Shown piece by piece: positions 56,021 to 63,905 of a DNA stretch of 64,000 nucleotides. The notes beneath the pieces were generated by a model. The model did not search any database. It was not told where the DNA came from and worked only from the letters and a program-made list of their open reading frames with translations. Where the stretch lies: NCBI RefSeq assembly GCF_014202275.1, contig NZ_JACHGF010000009.1, positions 208,556-272,555 of the forward strand. Direction: 5' to 3'. Source of the stretch: Rhabdobacter roseus (GTDB taxonomy: Bacteria; Bacteroidota; Bacteroidia; Cytophagales; Spirosomataceae). The position numbers were made by a program, and so were the translations under genes. Within the stretch, counting starts at the first letter, position 1. Each line of letters opens with the position of its first letter.

Positions 56021-56064
56021 AAGTACCCTGGTTGATTTGCACTTGCAAATTAACCAGGGTACTT
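56021..56064. terminator. Long hairpin after the cytochrome gene
   Basis: AAGTACCCTGGTTGATTTGC (56021-56040) pairs with GCAAATTAACCAGGGTACTT (56045-56064), one mismatch, four-base loop. It separates the convergent cytochrome and methyltransferase genes. Part of the right arm, CAACCAGGGTACTTTCATTTAC, recurs in near-identical form at 56156-56177, over the methyltransferase stop codon. Confidence 0.7.
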
Positions 56065-56115
56065 CATTTACTAACGGAGTGACTTTGGTTCATCCATCTA
56101 CGGTCCTACTAACCA

Positions 56116-56136
56116 GTTCGCGTTGCAAACGCGAAC
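56116..56136. repeat. CGCG palindrome (unit 1)
   Basis: GTTCGCGTT-gca-AACGCGAAC, a 21-base perfect dyad between convergent genes. Similar palindromes occur at 60124-60142 and 60153-60173, hence an interspersed family. Confidence 0.6.
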
Positions 56137-56169
56137 CAGCGGGTTAAATGTGTATCAACCAGGGTACTT

Positions 56170-56934
56170 TCATTTACGAAGTACCATAAAAAGCGAGCTC
56201 CCGAACGGGGCTCGGGGCAGCAGTATCTCCTCGGCTCGGGTAATTCCTTTTAGCAGCGCATTGAGTACATCGCCGGGGTAGCTTACGTCTGAGTCGAGCT
56301 GGGCCGGATCGGGAGCGTGCCGACGCAACTGGTAGCGCTGCCACTGGCGCACGGCCCAGATCGGTACCGAAAGTCCAAACGGCCAGTAGGTACGGTACCG
56401 AACGGTGAGACCCGCCGCCTGGCTGTAACGCCGAAAATCTTCAAACCGAAACCGCCGCGAACTACCTACGGCGAGGTCGTGGGTACCGGCGAAGGTCTCA
56501 AAGGCGTGGATGTTGATCAGAAGCAGCCCGCCGGGATTGAGGCGCTCTTTGAAAGCTCCCAAAGCCCGGATAATCTCCTCATCAGTAAGGAAGTACAGGG
56601 CGTCGTTGCAGCAGATGACGTCGTAGGTTTCGCCCGGCCGGAAATCTTCCACCGCGCGTAGGTCGCCAAAGTGGACGTCCAGCTGGCGCTCGCGCGAGAA
56701 GTCAATGGCGTGTTGGGAATAATCGAAACCCGTGAGCTGCTGAAAGCCTTTTTCGCGCAGAAACGAGAGCAGGCCACCGGTACCACAGGCTGCGTCAAGT
56801 ACCTTCAATCGGGACGCTTCCTGCTGGAAGTGTTTCTGAAGGTGGCGAAGTACCTTTCGGTGAAGTACCTGGTACCACCAGAGCTTTCGCTCCACGTCGT
56901 ACATGCGCTGGTATTCCAGTCGGTTCTCGATCAT
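56170..56934 (-). CDS. SAM-dependent methyltransferase
   Basis: 254 residues from the ATG at 56932-56934; the long frame to 57204 runs antisense-like through the neighbouring glycosyltransferase and is rejected. Motif I is VLDAACGTGGLLSFLREKG, followed by LTGFDYSQHAIDFSRE (acidic motif II), YDVICCNDALYFLTDEEI and LNPGGLLLINIHAFETF: a class I methyltransferase fold. Its ATG overlaps the glycosyltransferase stop as ATGA, so the two are translationally coupled. It probably methylates a sugar residue or lipid-linked glycan made by the neighbouring genes, which is inference from context. Confidence 0.85.
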   Translation of the reverse strand: MIENRLEYQRMYDVERKLWWYQVLHRKVLRHLQKHFQQEASRLKVLDAACGTGGLLSFLREKGFQQLTGFDYSQHAIDFSRERQLDVHFGDLRAVEDFRPGETYDVICCNDALYFLTDEEIIRALGAFKERLNPGGLLLINIHAFETFAGTHDLAVGSSRRFRFEDFRRYSQAAGLTVRYRTYWPFGLSVPIWAVRQWQRYQLRRHAPDPAQLDSDVSYPGDVLNALLKGITRAEEILLPRAPFGSSLFMVLRK

Positions 56935-57854
56935 AGTGGTTTGTCGGAGCTGTTGTATTTGATCACGTACTGCGGCTGGCCACTTTGCGCCATGAAGCTC
57001 TTGCCAATGTACTCGCCCAGCACGCTCAGTAGGGTACATTGAATGCCTCCGATGAAGATCAGCGTGGCCGTGACCACCTGCCAGCCTTTGGGATCGGGAC
57101 CGATGACCCACTGAAAAAATAAAAAGAGCAGGAGCAAAGATCCCAGCCCAAACAAACCCAACCCCACGGGCATAAACAGCCGAATGGGAAGGGACGAATA
57201 GCAAAAAAGGATATTCAGGAATAGCGAGATGAGCTTCCGCCAGGTATAGTTGGAGGTACCTTCTTCGCGTTTTTGGTGCGCCACCTGTACGGTTCCGATA
57301 TGACGAGTGATCCGCAGTAGCAGCCCGTCAATGTAGGGGTACGGGCCCTGGTACTTGATCACTTCTTGTACTACCTCCTGCCTTATTAATTTAAAGCTGG
57401 ACAAATAAAGATCCTTGGGCTTCTGAAGGAGATAGCTCGTGAGCCAATTGACGGCCTTGCTGCCCAGGTTTCGGTAGGTGGCGTGTTCCTTTTTGGCGTA
57501 GTGGCTGTACACCACATCGTAGCGGCCCGTTTCGGCGGTCTCCACCAGCTTCAGGATCTCCTCCGGCGGATTCTGGAAATCGTCGTCGATGATGACGCAG
57601 TACTGTCCGTAGGCCCAGTTGAGGCCGCACATCACGGCGTTGAATTCGCCGTAGTTGCGGCGCAGTGACAGAAACCGGACGTTGGGGTACTTTTGAGCCA
57701 GTTGAAACCCTACAGCCTCGGAGCGGTCCCGGCTCCCGTCGTTGACCAGCACGATTTCAAACGGAATCAACGCCAGCGTCTGCTGCAAGCGCTCCACCAA
57801 GGTACCCAGCGTATGTTCGCTATTATAGACCGGAATAATGACGGATAGCTTCAT
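56931..57854 (-). CDS. GT2 family glycosyltransferase, DPM1/GtrB-like with two C-terminal membrane helices
   Basis: 307 residues. [18 protein letters not shown] and [11 protein letters not shown] are the nucleotide-sugar binding motifs; [13 protein letters not shown] holds the DxD-type metal site and [15 protein letters not shown] the acceptor-loop basic motif. Two hydrophobic hairpin helices follow at about 230-290. Members of this class transfer a sugar to undecaprenyl phosphate on the cytoplasmic face. It overlaps both neighbours by ATGA (56931-56934 and 57851-57854). Confidence 0.92.
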   Translation of the reverse strand: MKLSVIIPVYNSEHTLGTLVERLQQTLALIPFEIVLVNDGSRDRSEAVGFQLAQKYPNVRFLSLRRNYGEFNAVMCGLNWAYGQYCVIIDDDFQNPPEEILKLVETAETGRYDVVYSHYAKKEHATYRNLGSKAVNWLTSYLLQKPKDLYLSSFKLIRQEVVQEVIKYQGPYPYIDGLLLRITRHIGTVQVAHQKREEGTSNYTWRKLISLFLNILFCYSSLPIRLFMPVGLGLFGLGSLLLLFLFFQWVIGPDPKGWQVVTATLIFIGGIQCTLLSVLGEYIGKSFMAQSGQPQYVIKYNSSDKPL

Positions 57855-58948
57855 GGCTGGGCCTCGAACTGGTTGATGGTGTCGATGATGTAGGTCAGGT
57901 CGGCGTCGGTCAGGACCGGATGCAACGGCAAGCTCACTACTTGCTCGTGAATCTGCTCGGTAATGGGGAGCCGGAGGTGGCTCAGCGACGTGTAGGCCAC
58001 CTGCCTGTGGATGGGCACGGGGTAGTGAATTTGCGTCTGGATGCCATACTGAGATAGGTACTTGACGAGCTCGGCGCGCCGCGGATGCCGCACCACAAAC
58101 AAATGCCAGGCGTCGTCATGTACCGCGTCCGCGGGCGGAAGTACCAGCTCAGAAACCCGTAGCTCGCGCAGGTACCTTTGAGCTAAGGCGCGCCGACGGT
58201 CGTTGTCGCGGTCCAGGAAGGGTAGTTTGGCGTTCAGAATGGCCGCCTGGAGCTCGTCCATTCGGCTGTTGACACCCTGGTAGTCGTTCTTATAGCGCTC
58301 GCGGGAGCCGTAGTTTCGCAGGTAGGTAATGCGCTCCGCCAGCGCGGGGTCGGAGGTCGTTACGGCTCCAGCGTCGCCCAGGGCACCCAGGTTTTTGGTA
58401 GGGTAAAAACTGAACGCCGTGGCGTCCGCCAGGCCGCCTACTTTCCGGCCCTGGTAGCGGGCACCGTGGGCCTGGGCGGCGTCGGTAATTACCTTCAGGC
58501 CGTGCTTATCGGCCAGCGCCCGGATCGGCTCCAGGTCGCAGCTGCGCCCGTAGAGGTCGGTGGTCAGGATGGCCTTGGTACGCGACGTGAGGTGCGCCTC
58601 GATGCGGGCCGGGTCGATCAGCATCGTAGCCGGATCGGGCTCCACCAGCACGGGTACCAGCTGTAGGTAGCTAACGGGAAGTACCGTGGCAATGTAGGTA
58701 TTGGCCGGGACAAGGATTTCGCTCCCGTCCGGGAAACCGTAGGCTTGCAGGATGAGCTGGATAGCATCCAGGCCGTTGGCTACCCCGACGCAAAAGTCCG
58801 CTTCGCAGTAGGTAGCAAAGGCTTCTTCGAAGGCTTTCAGCTCCTGTCCCAAGACGTACCAGCCCGACCGCAGCACGCGCAGCGACGCTTCTTCAATGGC
58901 CTCCTGATAGGGCGCATTGATCTGACGTAAATCCAGGAAGGGGATCAT
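57851..58948 (-). CDS. fdtB: DegT/DnrJ/EryC1-family sugar aminotransferase, FdtB-like
   Basis: 365 residues. PLP-binding lysine is Lys185 in [14 protein letters not shown], with [15 protein letters not shown] (phosphate-binding), [10 protein letters not shown] (PLP-ring Asp) and [16 protein letters not shown] (second-subunit loop). Gene order, directly after a sugar 3,4-ketoisomerase, makes it a dTDP-3-keto-6-deoxyhexose 3-aminotransferase, giving Fuc3N or Qui3N. The exact epimer depends on the isomerase and is not decided. Overlaps on both sides are ATGA. The gene symbol is assigned by this context. Confidence 0.88.
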   Translation of the reverse strand: MIPFLDLRQINAPYQEAIEEASLRVLRSGWYVLGQELKAFEEAFATYCEADFCVGVANGLDAIQLILQAYGFPDGSEILVPANTYIATVLPVSYLQLVPVLVEPDPATMLIDPARIEAHLTSRTKAILTTDLYGRSCDLEPIRALADKHGLKVITDAAQAHGARYQGRKVGGLADATAFSFYPTKNLGALGDAGAVTTSDPALAERITYLRNYGSRERYKNDYQGVNSRMDELQAAILNAKLPFLDRDNDRRRALAQRYLRELRVSELVLPPADAVHDDAWHLFVVRHPRRAELVKYLSQYGIQTQIHYPVPIHRQVAYTSLSHLRLPITEQIHEQVVSLPLHPVLTDADLTYIIDTINQFEAQP

Positions 58949-59331
58949 TGGGCGAGCTTGGATTGCAGCGGGTACGGCTCATCGATGTAATCGGCCTGGT
59001 CGTAGTACTCGTTGGAAAGTACCAGCAAAATGGCATCTTCGGAAAACGAATCCATGATGTGCCAATCTTTAGGCTCCAGAATGAGGCAGGTAGTAGGACT
59101 GTCCAGGACGTAGTAGGTTTCCTCTTCGCCATCGTGCGAGTACACCCGGCAACTGCCGTGCACGCAGATCAGGGCGTTCCAGGCTTTGTGATGCCTGTGC
59201 CCGCCCCGCTGCAAATTGTTGGCTCCGTAGATGTAAAAAACGCGCTTAATCGCGCCGGGAATTATTTTTTCAAAAACCGTAAGATTACCTGATTCCGAAC
59301 TAAAGGTACTTAGCTCAATCAACTGAGGCAT
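58945..59331 (-). CDS. fdtA: Sugar 3,4-ketoisomerase (FdtA/QdtA-type cupin)
   Basis: 128 residues, a single RmlC-like cupin: [40 protein letters not shown] contains the conserved GxHxHH..W..L motif with the catalytic histidine pair, and the later [33 protein letters not shown] is typical of the FdtA family. It converts dTDP-4-keto-6-deoxyglucose to the 3-keto sugar in the cytoplasm. It is the first gene of a four-gene operon in which every junction is a 4-base ATGA overlap. The upstream RmlA/RmlB steps are not encoded in the window. Confidence 0.9.
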   Translation of the reverse strand: MPQLIELSTFSSESGNLTVFEKIIPGAIKRVFYIYGANNLQRGGHRHHKAWNALICVHGSCRVYSHDGEEETYYVLDSPTTCLILEPKDWHIMDSFSEDAILLVLSNEYYDQADYIDEPYPLQSKLAQ

Positions 59332-59487
59332 GGGGGGTGATCCGATTAAAAGGGTAAAGATTGGGTCATGCGTGTCCAGGCTTGTGGATGATACTATTGA
59401 ACCAGCAAATTAGTTATATAATTTACTGAATGCAAGGCCATGACGCCAGACGCCCTTCTTTACCCCTACGCTACAGTCTAAGCGCCC

Positions 59488-59685
59488 CTAATTATTCTTT
59501 TGGGTTGTATCGCCGGGCGCGGTTTGGGTATTGTTGTCGTGGTAAAAGTACCCTTCGGTTTTATTAACCGTTTCCTCGTTGGCTGCATTGGCCCGATCTG
59601 CCCGTTTAGCGGCCTGGCGCGAACAGCCGGTGGCGATGAGTAGTCCCAGGGCCAGCATGGCTATGTATGGTGATTTAGTTTTCAT
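59488..59685 (-). CDS. Small lipoprotein of unknown function
   Basis: 65 residues from ATG 59683-59685, MKTKSPYIAMLALGLLIATGC, a clean lipoprotein signal with Cys21. The mature part is about 44 residues, Asn/Thr/Gln-rich and charged (RQAAKRADRANAANEETVNK). Small entericidin-like or stress lipoproteins look like this, but there is no specific match. It stands alone between the sugar operon and the zinc-ribbon gene. Confidence 0.6.
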   Translation of the reverse strand: MKTKSPYIAMLALGLLIATGCSRQAAKRADRANAANEETVNKTEGYFYHDNNTQTAPGDTTQKNN

Positions 59686-59869
59686 GGCTCTTTTTTGGTT
59701 TGTTGGATGAAATTTCATAGTTCAGCCAAGCACAAAAAAGATACCACCACCCAAACGAGCTAAATTGGGGCGGCGCTCCGTCCCGCAGGTGGTACTTTTA
59801 GTACCCAAAGTGGTAAAAATAGCCGGGAGCGGGTACTTTAAGCATCCGTTAGGCATCACGGCAAGTACC

Positions 59870-60025
59870 CTACCTGAGCAGCGAAAGCAGCATTAAAAGG
59901 ACCAGCAGAATCGCCACCCACTGCACCCAGCGGCTCTGCCGGGGAAACTCGTAACTACAAATGGGGCAGGTGGTACTTTGGTCGTCGATCTGCATGGCGC
60001 AGGAAGGGCATTCTTTCTTTTTCAT
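59870..60025 (-). CDS. 51-residue zinc-ribbon membrane protein
   Basis: Starts MKKKECPSCAMQIDD with ATG at 60023-60025 and stops with TAG at 59870-59872. CPSC (residues 6-9) and CPIC (20-23) form a four-cysteine zinc ribbon, followed by a Trp/Arg stretch and a single hydrophobic helix (WVAILLVLLMLLSLL) at the C-terminus. The compact two-part design (zinc ribbon, tail anchor) is common in small Bacteroidota proteins of unknown function. The evidence is the intact coding logic plus the eight-residue-spaced Cys pairs; partner genes are not apparent. Confidence 0.7.
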   Translation of the reverse strand: MKKKECPSCAMQIDDQSTTCPICSYEFPRQSRWVQWVAILLVLLMLLSLLR

Positions 60026-60123
60026 GGCCAAAAAGTCTTGTCGCTAGCTGGGGTAAGGATGCTTTACGCTTGCACAGTTCGCTACCCCGATATTGAGCAA
60101 ACTTTTTGGCAATGGCAAGCTCT

Positions 60124-60173
60124 TTCGCGTTTGAAACGCGAATTTCGCCGAGGCGCGCGTTTCAAACGCGCGC
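60124..60173. repeat. Two adjacent CGCG palindromes
   Basis: TTCGCGTTT-G-AAACGCGAA (60124-60142) and GCGCGCGTTT-C-AAACGCGCGC (60153-60173), ten bases apart, just downstream of the alkaline phosphatase stop. They could terminate it, but share a core with 56116-56136. Confidence 0.65.
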
Positions 60174-60198
60174 ACCCGCTAAGACTAAACTACCTGGG

Positions 60199-61593
60199 CT
60201 ACAGCCGCGAAGCTACCGCCGTAGCCAACAGCATCAGGTCGTGCAGTTCGTCATTTTTCACAAAAGGCTTCAGCAGCTCGCTGCCAGGGCCAAGCATCGT
60301 TAGCTCCACGTAGTCGGCAGAGTGGTCGGTACCGGCCCAACCCACACCGGTATAGGCCGACTGGATCACCCCCAGCGGTTTAAAGGGTAGTTTGGCCGGA
60401 TTATACAGCCCACTTTCGTCGCGCTGGCGGTAGAAGCTAAGCAACGTCTCGGACTCCTCTTTTCGGATTGCGTAGCCCTGCGCCGCCTCCACCCGCTCGA
60501 TGAGCTGCGCGGGAGTAGTGTGGGCATCGATGCCGTTTAGAATCCAGTCGTTGGTATGTTTGAAGTGTTGAATCCGGTCGAAGTGGCGGTCCGAGAACAG
60601 GCCCGGATTGGCATTGCCGTGGTCAGTGGTGATGATCACCAGCGTTTCCTGATCGGCCTGGGCAAACGAAAGTACCTCGCGCACGGCCTCATCAAACGCG
60701 AGCTGGTCGTAGAGCAGGCCCGCCGTATCGTTGGCGTGCGCGGCCCAGTCTACCTTACCGCCTTCCACCTGAAGCACAAAGCCGTTCTTGTTTTTACGCA
60801 GCCGGTTAATCGCCGCCTTGGTCATTTCGGCCAGCGAAGGTACCCCCTTCTGGAGCTCCGCATCCTGCGCGGCATCCAGCGCGTAGGGCAGGGCGTTGTC
60901 CGCAAAGACCCCCAGGAGCGGCTTGGCGGGCAGCGCGTCCAGGCCCAGCAGGGCGGCGCGGTCCAGCAATACCCCGTAGCCCGCCTGCTCATATTCTGCT
61001 AGCAGGTCCCGGCCGTCTTTTCTTTTGGTTTTGTCAAAAAACTCCCGACCGCCGCCCAGCATCACGTCAAACTTCAGCCCCAGGTACTGCTCAGCGATCT
61101 CGGCCTGGTCGCCGCGCGAGCGGTTGTTGATACAAAAACCCGCCGGGGTGGCGTGCGTAATGGGCACCGACGTCACGCAGCCCACGGCCTTGCCCGCTGC
61201 CTTGAATTTTTGCAGAATGGGTTTATTGGCGCTTCCGTCCGCGTTTACATTCAAGGAGCCGTTAGGTACTCTACGTCCACCGCCCCAGGCTGAGCTGGCC
61301 GCCGCCGAGTCCGTCACCAGGGCATTGGCCGAGGCGGTGTCCATCAGCGCGCGTCGCACACGTTTGTCCTGGTATAAACCCACCCAAGTACTGGCCCGGC
61401 CCTCCCGGCGGCGCAGCAGTAGATCGGCCATCGTCAGCGTACCGACACTCATGCCGTCGCTCACCATAAAAATAACGTTTCGGGCCACTTTGTCTTTTCG
61501 AAGTGGCTCCGACCAGGCTTCACTTCGGGACGAGAGCAACGAAGTACCCAGCAGGCTCAGGGAAGAATTTCTAAAAAAATCGCGTCTTTTCAT
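60199..61593 (-). CDS. Tat-exported alkaline phosphatase
   Basis: 464 residues from ATG 61591-61593, which gives the Tat signal MKRRDFFRNSSLSLLG; the frame to 61671 adds 26 non-signal residues. VIFMVSDGMSVG holds the metal Asp46, and Ser96 in VTDSAAASSAWGGG is the phosphorylated nucleophile of the DSA motif. VEGGKVDWAAHANDT and VIITTDHGNAN carry the remaining metal ligands, and GTDHSADYVELTMLGPGS the late His. It releases phosphate from monoesters in the periplasm. Divergent from the gene at 61792 across about 198 bases. Confidence 0.93.
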   Translation of the reverse strand: MKRRDFFRNSSLSLLGTSLLSSRSEAWSEPLRKDKVARNVIFMVSDGMSVGTLTMADLLLRRREGRASTWVGLYQDKRVRRALMDTASANALVTDSAAASSAWGGGRRVPNGSLNVNADGSANKPILQKFKAAGKAVGCVTSVPITHATPAGFCINNRSRGDQAEIAEQYLGLKFDVMLGGGREFFDKTKRKDGRDLLAEYEQAGYGVLLDRAALLGLDALPAKPLLGVFADNALPYALDAAQDAELQKGVPSLAEMTKAAINRLRKNKNGFVLQVEGGKVDWAAHANDTAGLLYDQLAFDEAVREVLSFAQADQETLVIITTDHGNANPGLFSDRHFDRIQHFKHTNDWILNGIDAHTTPAQLIERVEAAQGYAIRKEESETLLSFYRQRDESGLYNPAKLPFKPLGVIQSAYTGVGWAGTDHSADYVELTMLGPGSELLKPFVKNDELHDLMLLATAVASRL

Positions 61594-61791
61594 TTTAAAA
61601 TAAACCTCAATAATAGGGTAGTTGAAAGCCAAGGAAGTACCCGCGAAGGTACCTTGGGCGTGTGAAGCCAATGTGAAGGAGTTGTTATGGTTTGTAAAAG
61701 CGGCCTTAAGGCAGCGCCCAAAGTACCCAGGAGTAGGATCGCGCGCCTGGTCCCTTTAGTGGGGTACTTATCGTTATCAATTACCTGGGTT

Positions 61792-62889
61792 ATGAACTTC
61801 AACCGCCGTATTTTTCTGGGGCTTGCGCTACTGGCCAGCTTCTCTGCTTTTGCCCAAACTACCCCGCGCACGCAGGTGACGATCCGGGGCGAGCAATTTT
61901 TTATCAACGGAAAACCAACCTACCCCAACCGCCGCTGGAAAGGCCACAACATAGAGGGACTGCTCATGAACTCGCGCATGGTGCAGGGTATCTTCGACGA
62001 CCTCAACCCCGAAACCGCCGCCAACTGGGCCTACCCCGACACCAAAAAGTGGGACGCCGACCGCAATACCGACGAGTTTGTGGCCCAAATGGAAACCTGG
62101 CGCCGCTACGGCTTGCTGTCTTTTACCATCAACATGCAGGGCGGGAGCCCCTATGGCTACTCGTCGCAGCAGCCCTGGGACAACGCCGGCTACACGCCCG
62201 ACGGCACCCCGCGCCCCGAGTACCTGGCCCGACTGGCGCGCATCCTGGACCGCGCCGACGCCCTGGGGATGGTACCGATGCTGGGGCTATTCTATTTCGG
62301 GCAAGACGAACGCCTGCGCGACGAGGCCGCCGTGGTGCGGGCCGTCAGCAGCATGGTAGACTGGCTGCACGCCAAAAACTACCGGCACGTGCTCATTGAG
62401 GTCAACAACGAATCCAACGTTCGCTACGACCACGACATCCTTAAGCCCGCCCGCGTGCATGAGCTCATCGAGCTCGTGAAGAAAAAGGAGCAAAACGGCC
62501 ATAGGTACCTGGTCGGTACCAGCTACGGCGGTGGCTTCATTCCGCTGCCCAACGTGGTGCGGGCTTCGGATTTCATCCTGCTGCACGGCAATGGCGTCTC
62601 TGATCCCGCCAAGATCACCAGCATGGTGCAACGTACCCGCGCCGTGGAAGGCTACACGCCCAAACCGATCCTCTTCAACGAGGACGATCACTTCAACTTC
62701 GAGCAGGAAACCAACAACTTCACCGCCGCCGTGCAGAGCTACACCTCCTGGGGGTACTTTGATTTCCGCGGCAAAGAGGAGCCCATGACGCAGGGCTACC
62801 AGACCGTCCCCGTCGATTGGGGCATTAATTCAGAGCGGAAGAAGCAGTTTTTTAATTTACTCCAAGAAATCACCGGCGGCCTGCGGTAG
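61792..62889 (+). CDS. Exported glycoside hydrolase-like TIM barrel, GH5/clan A type
   Basis: 365 residues from ATG 61792 (MNFNRRIFLGLALLASFSAFAQ, a signal peptide); the frame to 61687 is discarded. The barrel has WKGHNIEGLLMNSR (strand 1), RRYGLLSFTINMQGGSP, MVPMLGLFYFGQDERL, then VLIEVNNESN (Glu207, after the strand-4 Asn-Glu of clan GH-A acid/base) and ILFNEDDH (Glu297, a candidate strand-7 nucleophile), with the terminal SWGYFDFRG. No close known family was recognised. It could act on the same glycans as the enzymes further left. The substrate is unknown. Confidence 0.7.
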   Translation: MNFNRRIFLGLALLASFSAFAQTTPRTQVTIRGEQFFINGKPTYPNRRWKGHNIEGLLMNSRMVQGIFDDLNPETAANWAYPDTKKWDADRNTDEFVAQMETWRRYGLLSFTINMQGGSPYGYSSQQPWDNAGYTPDGTPRPEYLARLARILDRADALGMVPMLGLFYFGQDERLRDEAAVVRAVSSMVDWLHAKNYRHVLIEVNNESNVRYDHDILKPARVHELIELVKKKEQNGHRYLVGTSYGGGFIPLPNVVRASDFILLHGNGVSDPAKITSMVQRTRAVEGYTPKPILFNEDDHFNFEQETNNFTAAVQSYTSWGYFDFRGKEEPMTQGYQTVPVDWGINSERKKQFFNLLQEITGGLR

Positions 62890-62896
62890 CCAGCAG

Positions 62897-62919
62897 CCAG
62901 GTACTTTACAGGTACCTGG
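62897..62919 (+). terminator. Short hairpin after the glycoside hydrolase-like gene
   Basis: CCAGGTAC (62897-62904) pairs with GTACCTGG (62912-62919); the tail TAATATAAG is AT-rich. It lies 8 bases after the stop. The rest of the 274-base gap to 63163 shows no gene. Confidence 0.5.
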
Positions 62920-63163
62920 TAATATAAGTATGTAGCTGCCACAAACGTGTATCAGGCGACCATCGCCCGCCTAGTGGTACAAATGCATGTAGGAGAGGTA
63001 CCTTGAACGGTTGGCGGCTTGCCGCAGCCGGGGTTTTCAGTACTACCGTTCCTTTGGAAAACCTCACTTCAATTATTCGAAAAACTGTCAATCGAAGCAG
63101 TGAACCCTCGCTTGCGGCAAACCGCTCTTAGCAACGTGCTACCTGTCTTTCGTCAGCTTTGTT

Positions 63164-63703
63164 TTAGTTGTTTGCACGTTTGTAATGAAGTTGAGTTAGC
63201 CCTGTGTCAAATGTTTTTACGTTGATAAGTTTAATTTTTTGTTCAGGTCTATCGTCTTTGAAAAGTCTAGTTCCATTACCAATCAATACTGGAATTACCG
63301 AAATCATTAGCTCGTCAAGCAAGTTGTTTTTCAAAAGTTCGTTTACAATCTCTGCTCCACCGTCACAGAAAATATTTTTTCCGTTTTCGCTTTTTAATTG
63401 TCTTACCAACTCTGTCAGGTCACCTGTGTAAAAAACTGTCTTGCCGATTGTTGGTCTTGCTGTCCTGGTAATGATGTAGGCGTTTTTGTCAGCGTGTGGA
63501 AACTCACAAACTTGTTTCATTACCCAATCATACGTTTTCCGTCCGAGTATTACAGTATCAATGGTCGAAACGAAGTCTGCATAACCGTAATCTTCTCCTT
63601 CTTTCTCAACTATTGATAGAAAACTCAGGTCGTCATTTGGTTTGGCGATGTAACCATCTAAACTCATTGCGATGTAAAGAATTACTTGTCTGTTGTTACT
63701 CAT
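63164..63703 (-). CDS. Dihydrofolate reductase/RibD C-terminal family protein, AT-rich
   Basis: 179 residues: VILYIAMSLDGYIAKPNDDLSFL (strand 1 and loop), VILGRKTYDWV (NADPH phosphate-binding GRKTY), IFCDGGAEIVNELLKN and LDELMISVIPVLIGNGTRLF are the RibD_C signature blocks. It is a cytoplasmic NADPH oxidoreductase of unknown substrate (the family is wider than folate or riboflavin synthesis). It is AT-rich, unlike all other genes here, and contains no GTAC, which elsewhere recurs every few dozen bases. It is flanked by a probable insertion sequence, so recent transfer is likely. Confidence 0.88.
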   Translation of the reverse strand: MSNNRQVILYIAMSLDGYIAKPNDDLSFLSIVEKEGEDYGYADFVSTIDTVILGRKTYDWVMKQVCEFPHADKNAYIITRTARPTIGKTVFYTGDLTELVRQLKSENGKNIFCDGGAEIVNELLKNNLLDELMISVIPVLIGNGTRLFKDDRPEQKIKLINVKTFDTGLTQLHYKRANN

Positions 63704-63905
63704 CTATTTTAAAAAAATAATCGTTAGTTGTAAGGCTGTAGGATAATTATCAGCCTGTTAGCAAGTCCTTTTAGACCTGAATTACTGTTCCCCGATGTCG
63801 AACATAAATTTTGAAAGAACAATATTTTTTAGTTACGTGTCAGTTTGAAATAAAAGTCCCGGTGGGAGACAGCCATTCAGTGTCTTTTATGCAACTCCGT
63901 CAATG

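Noticed and set aside
56935..57204. Upstream extension of the methyltransferase frame
   Set aside because: It overlaps the glycosyltransferase gene in another frame and is low-complexity; the ATGA overlap gives the natural start.
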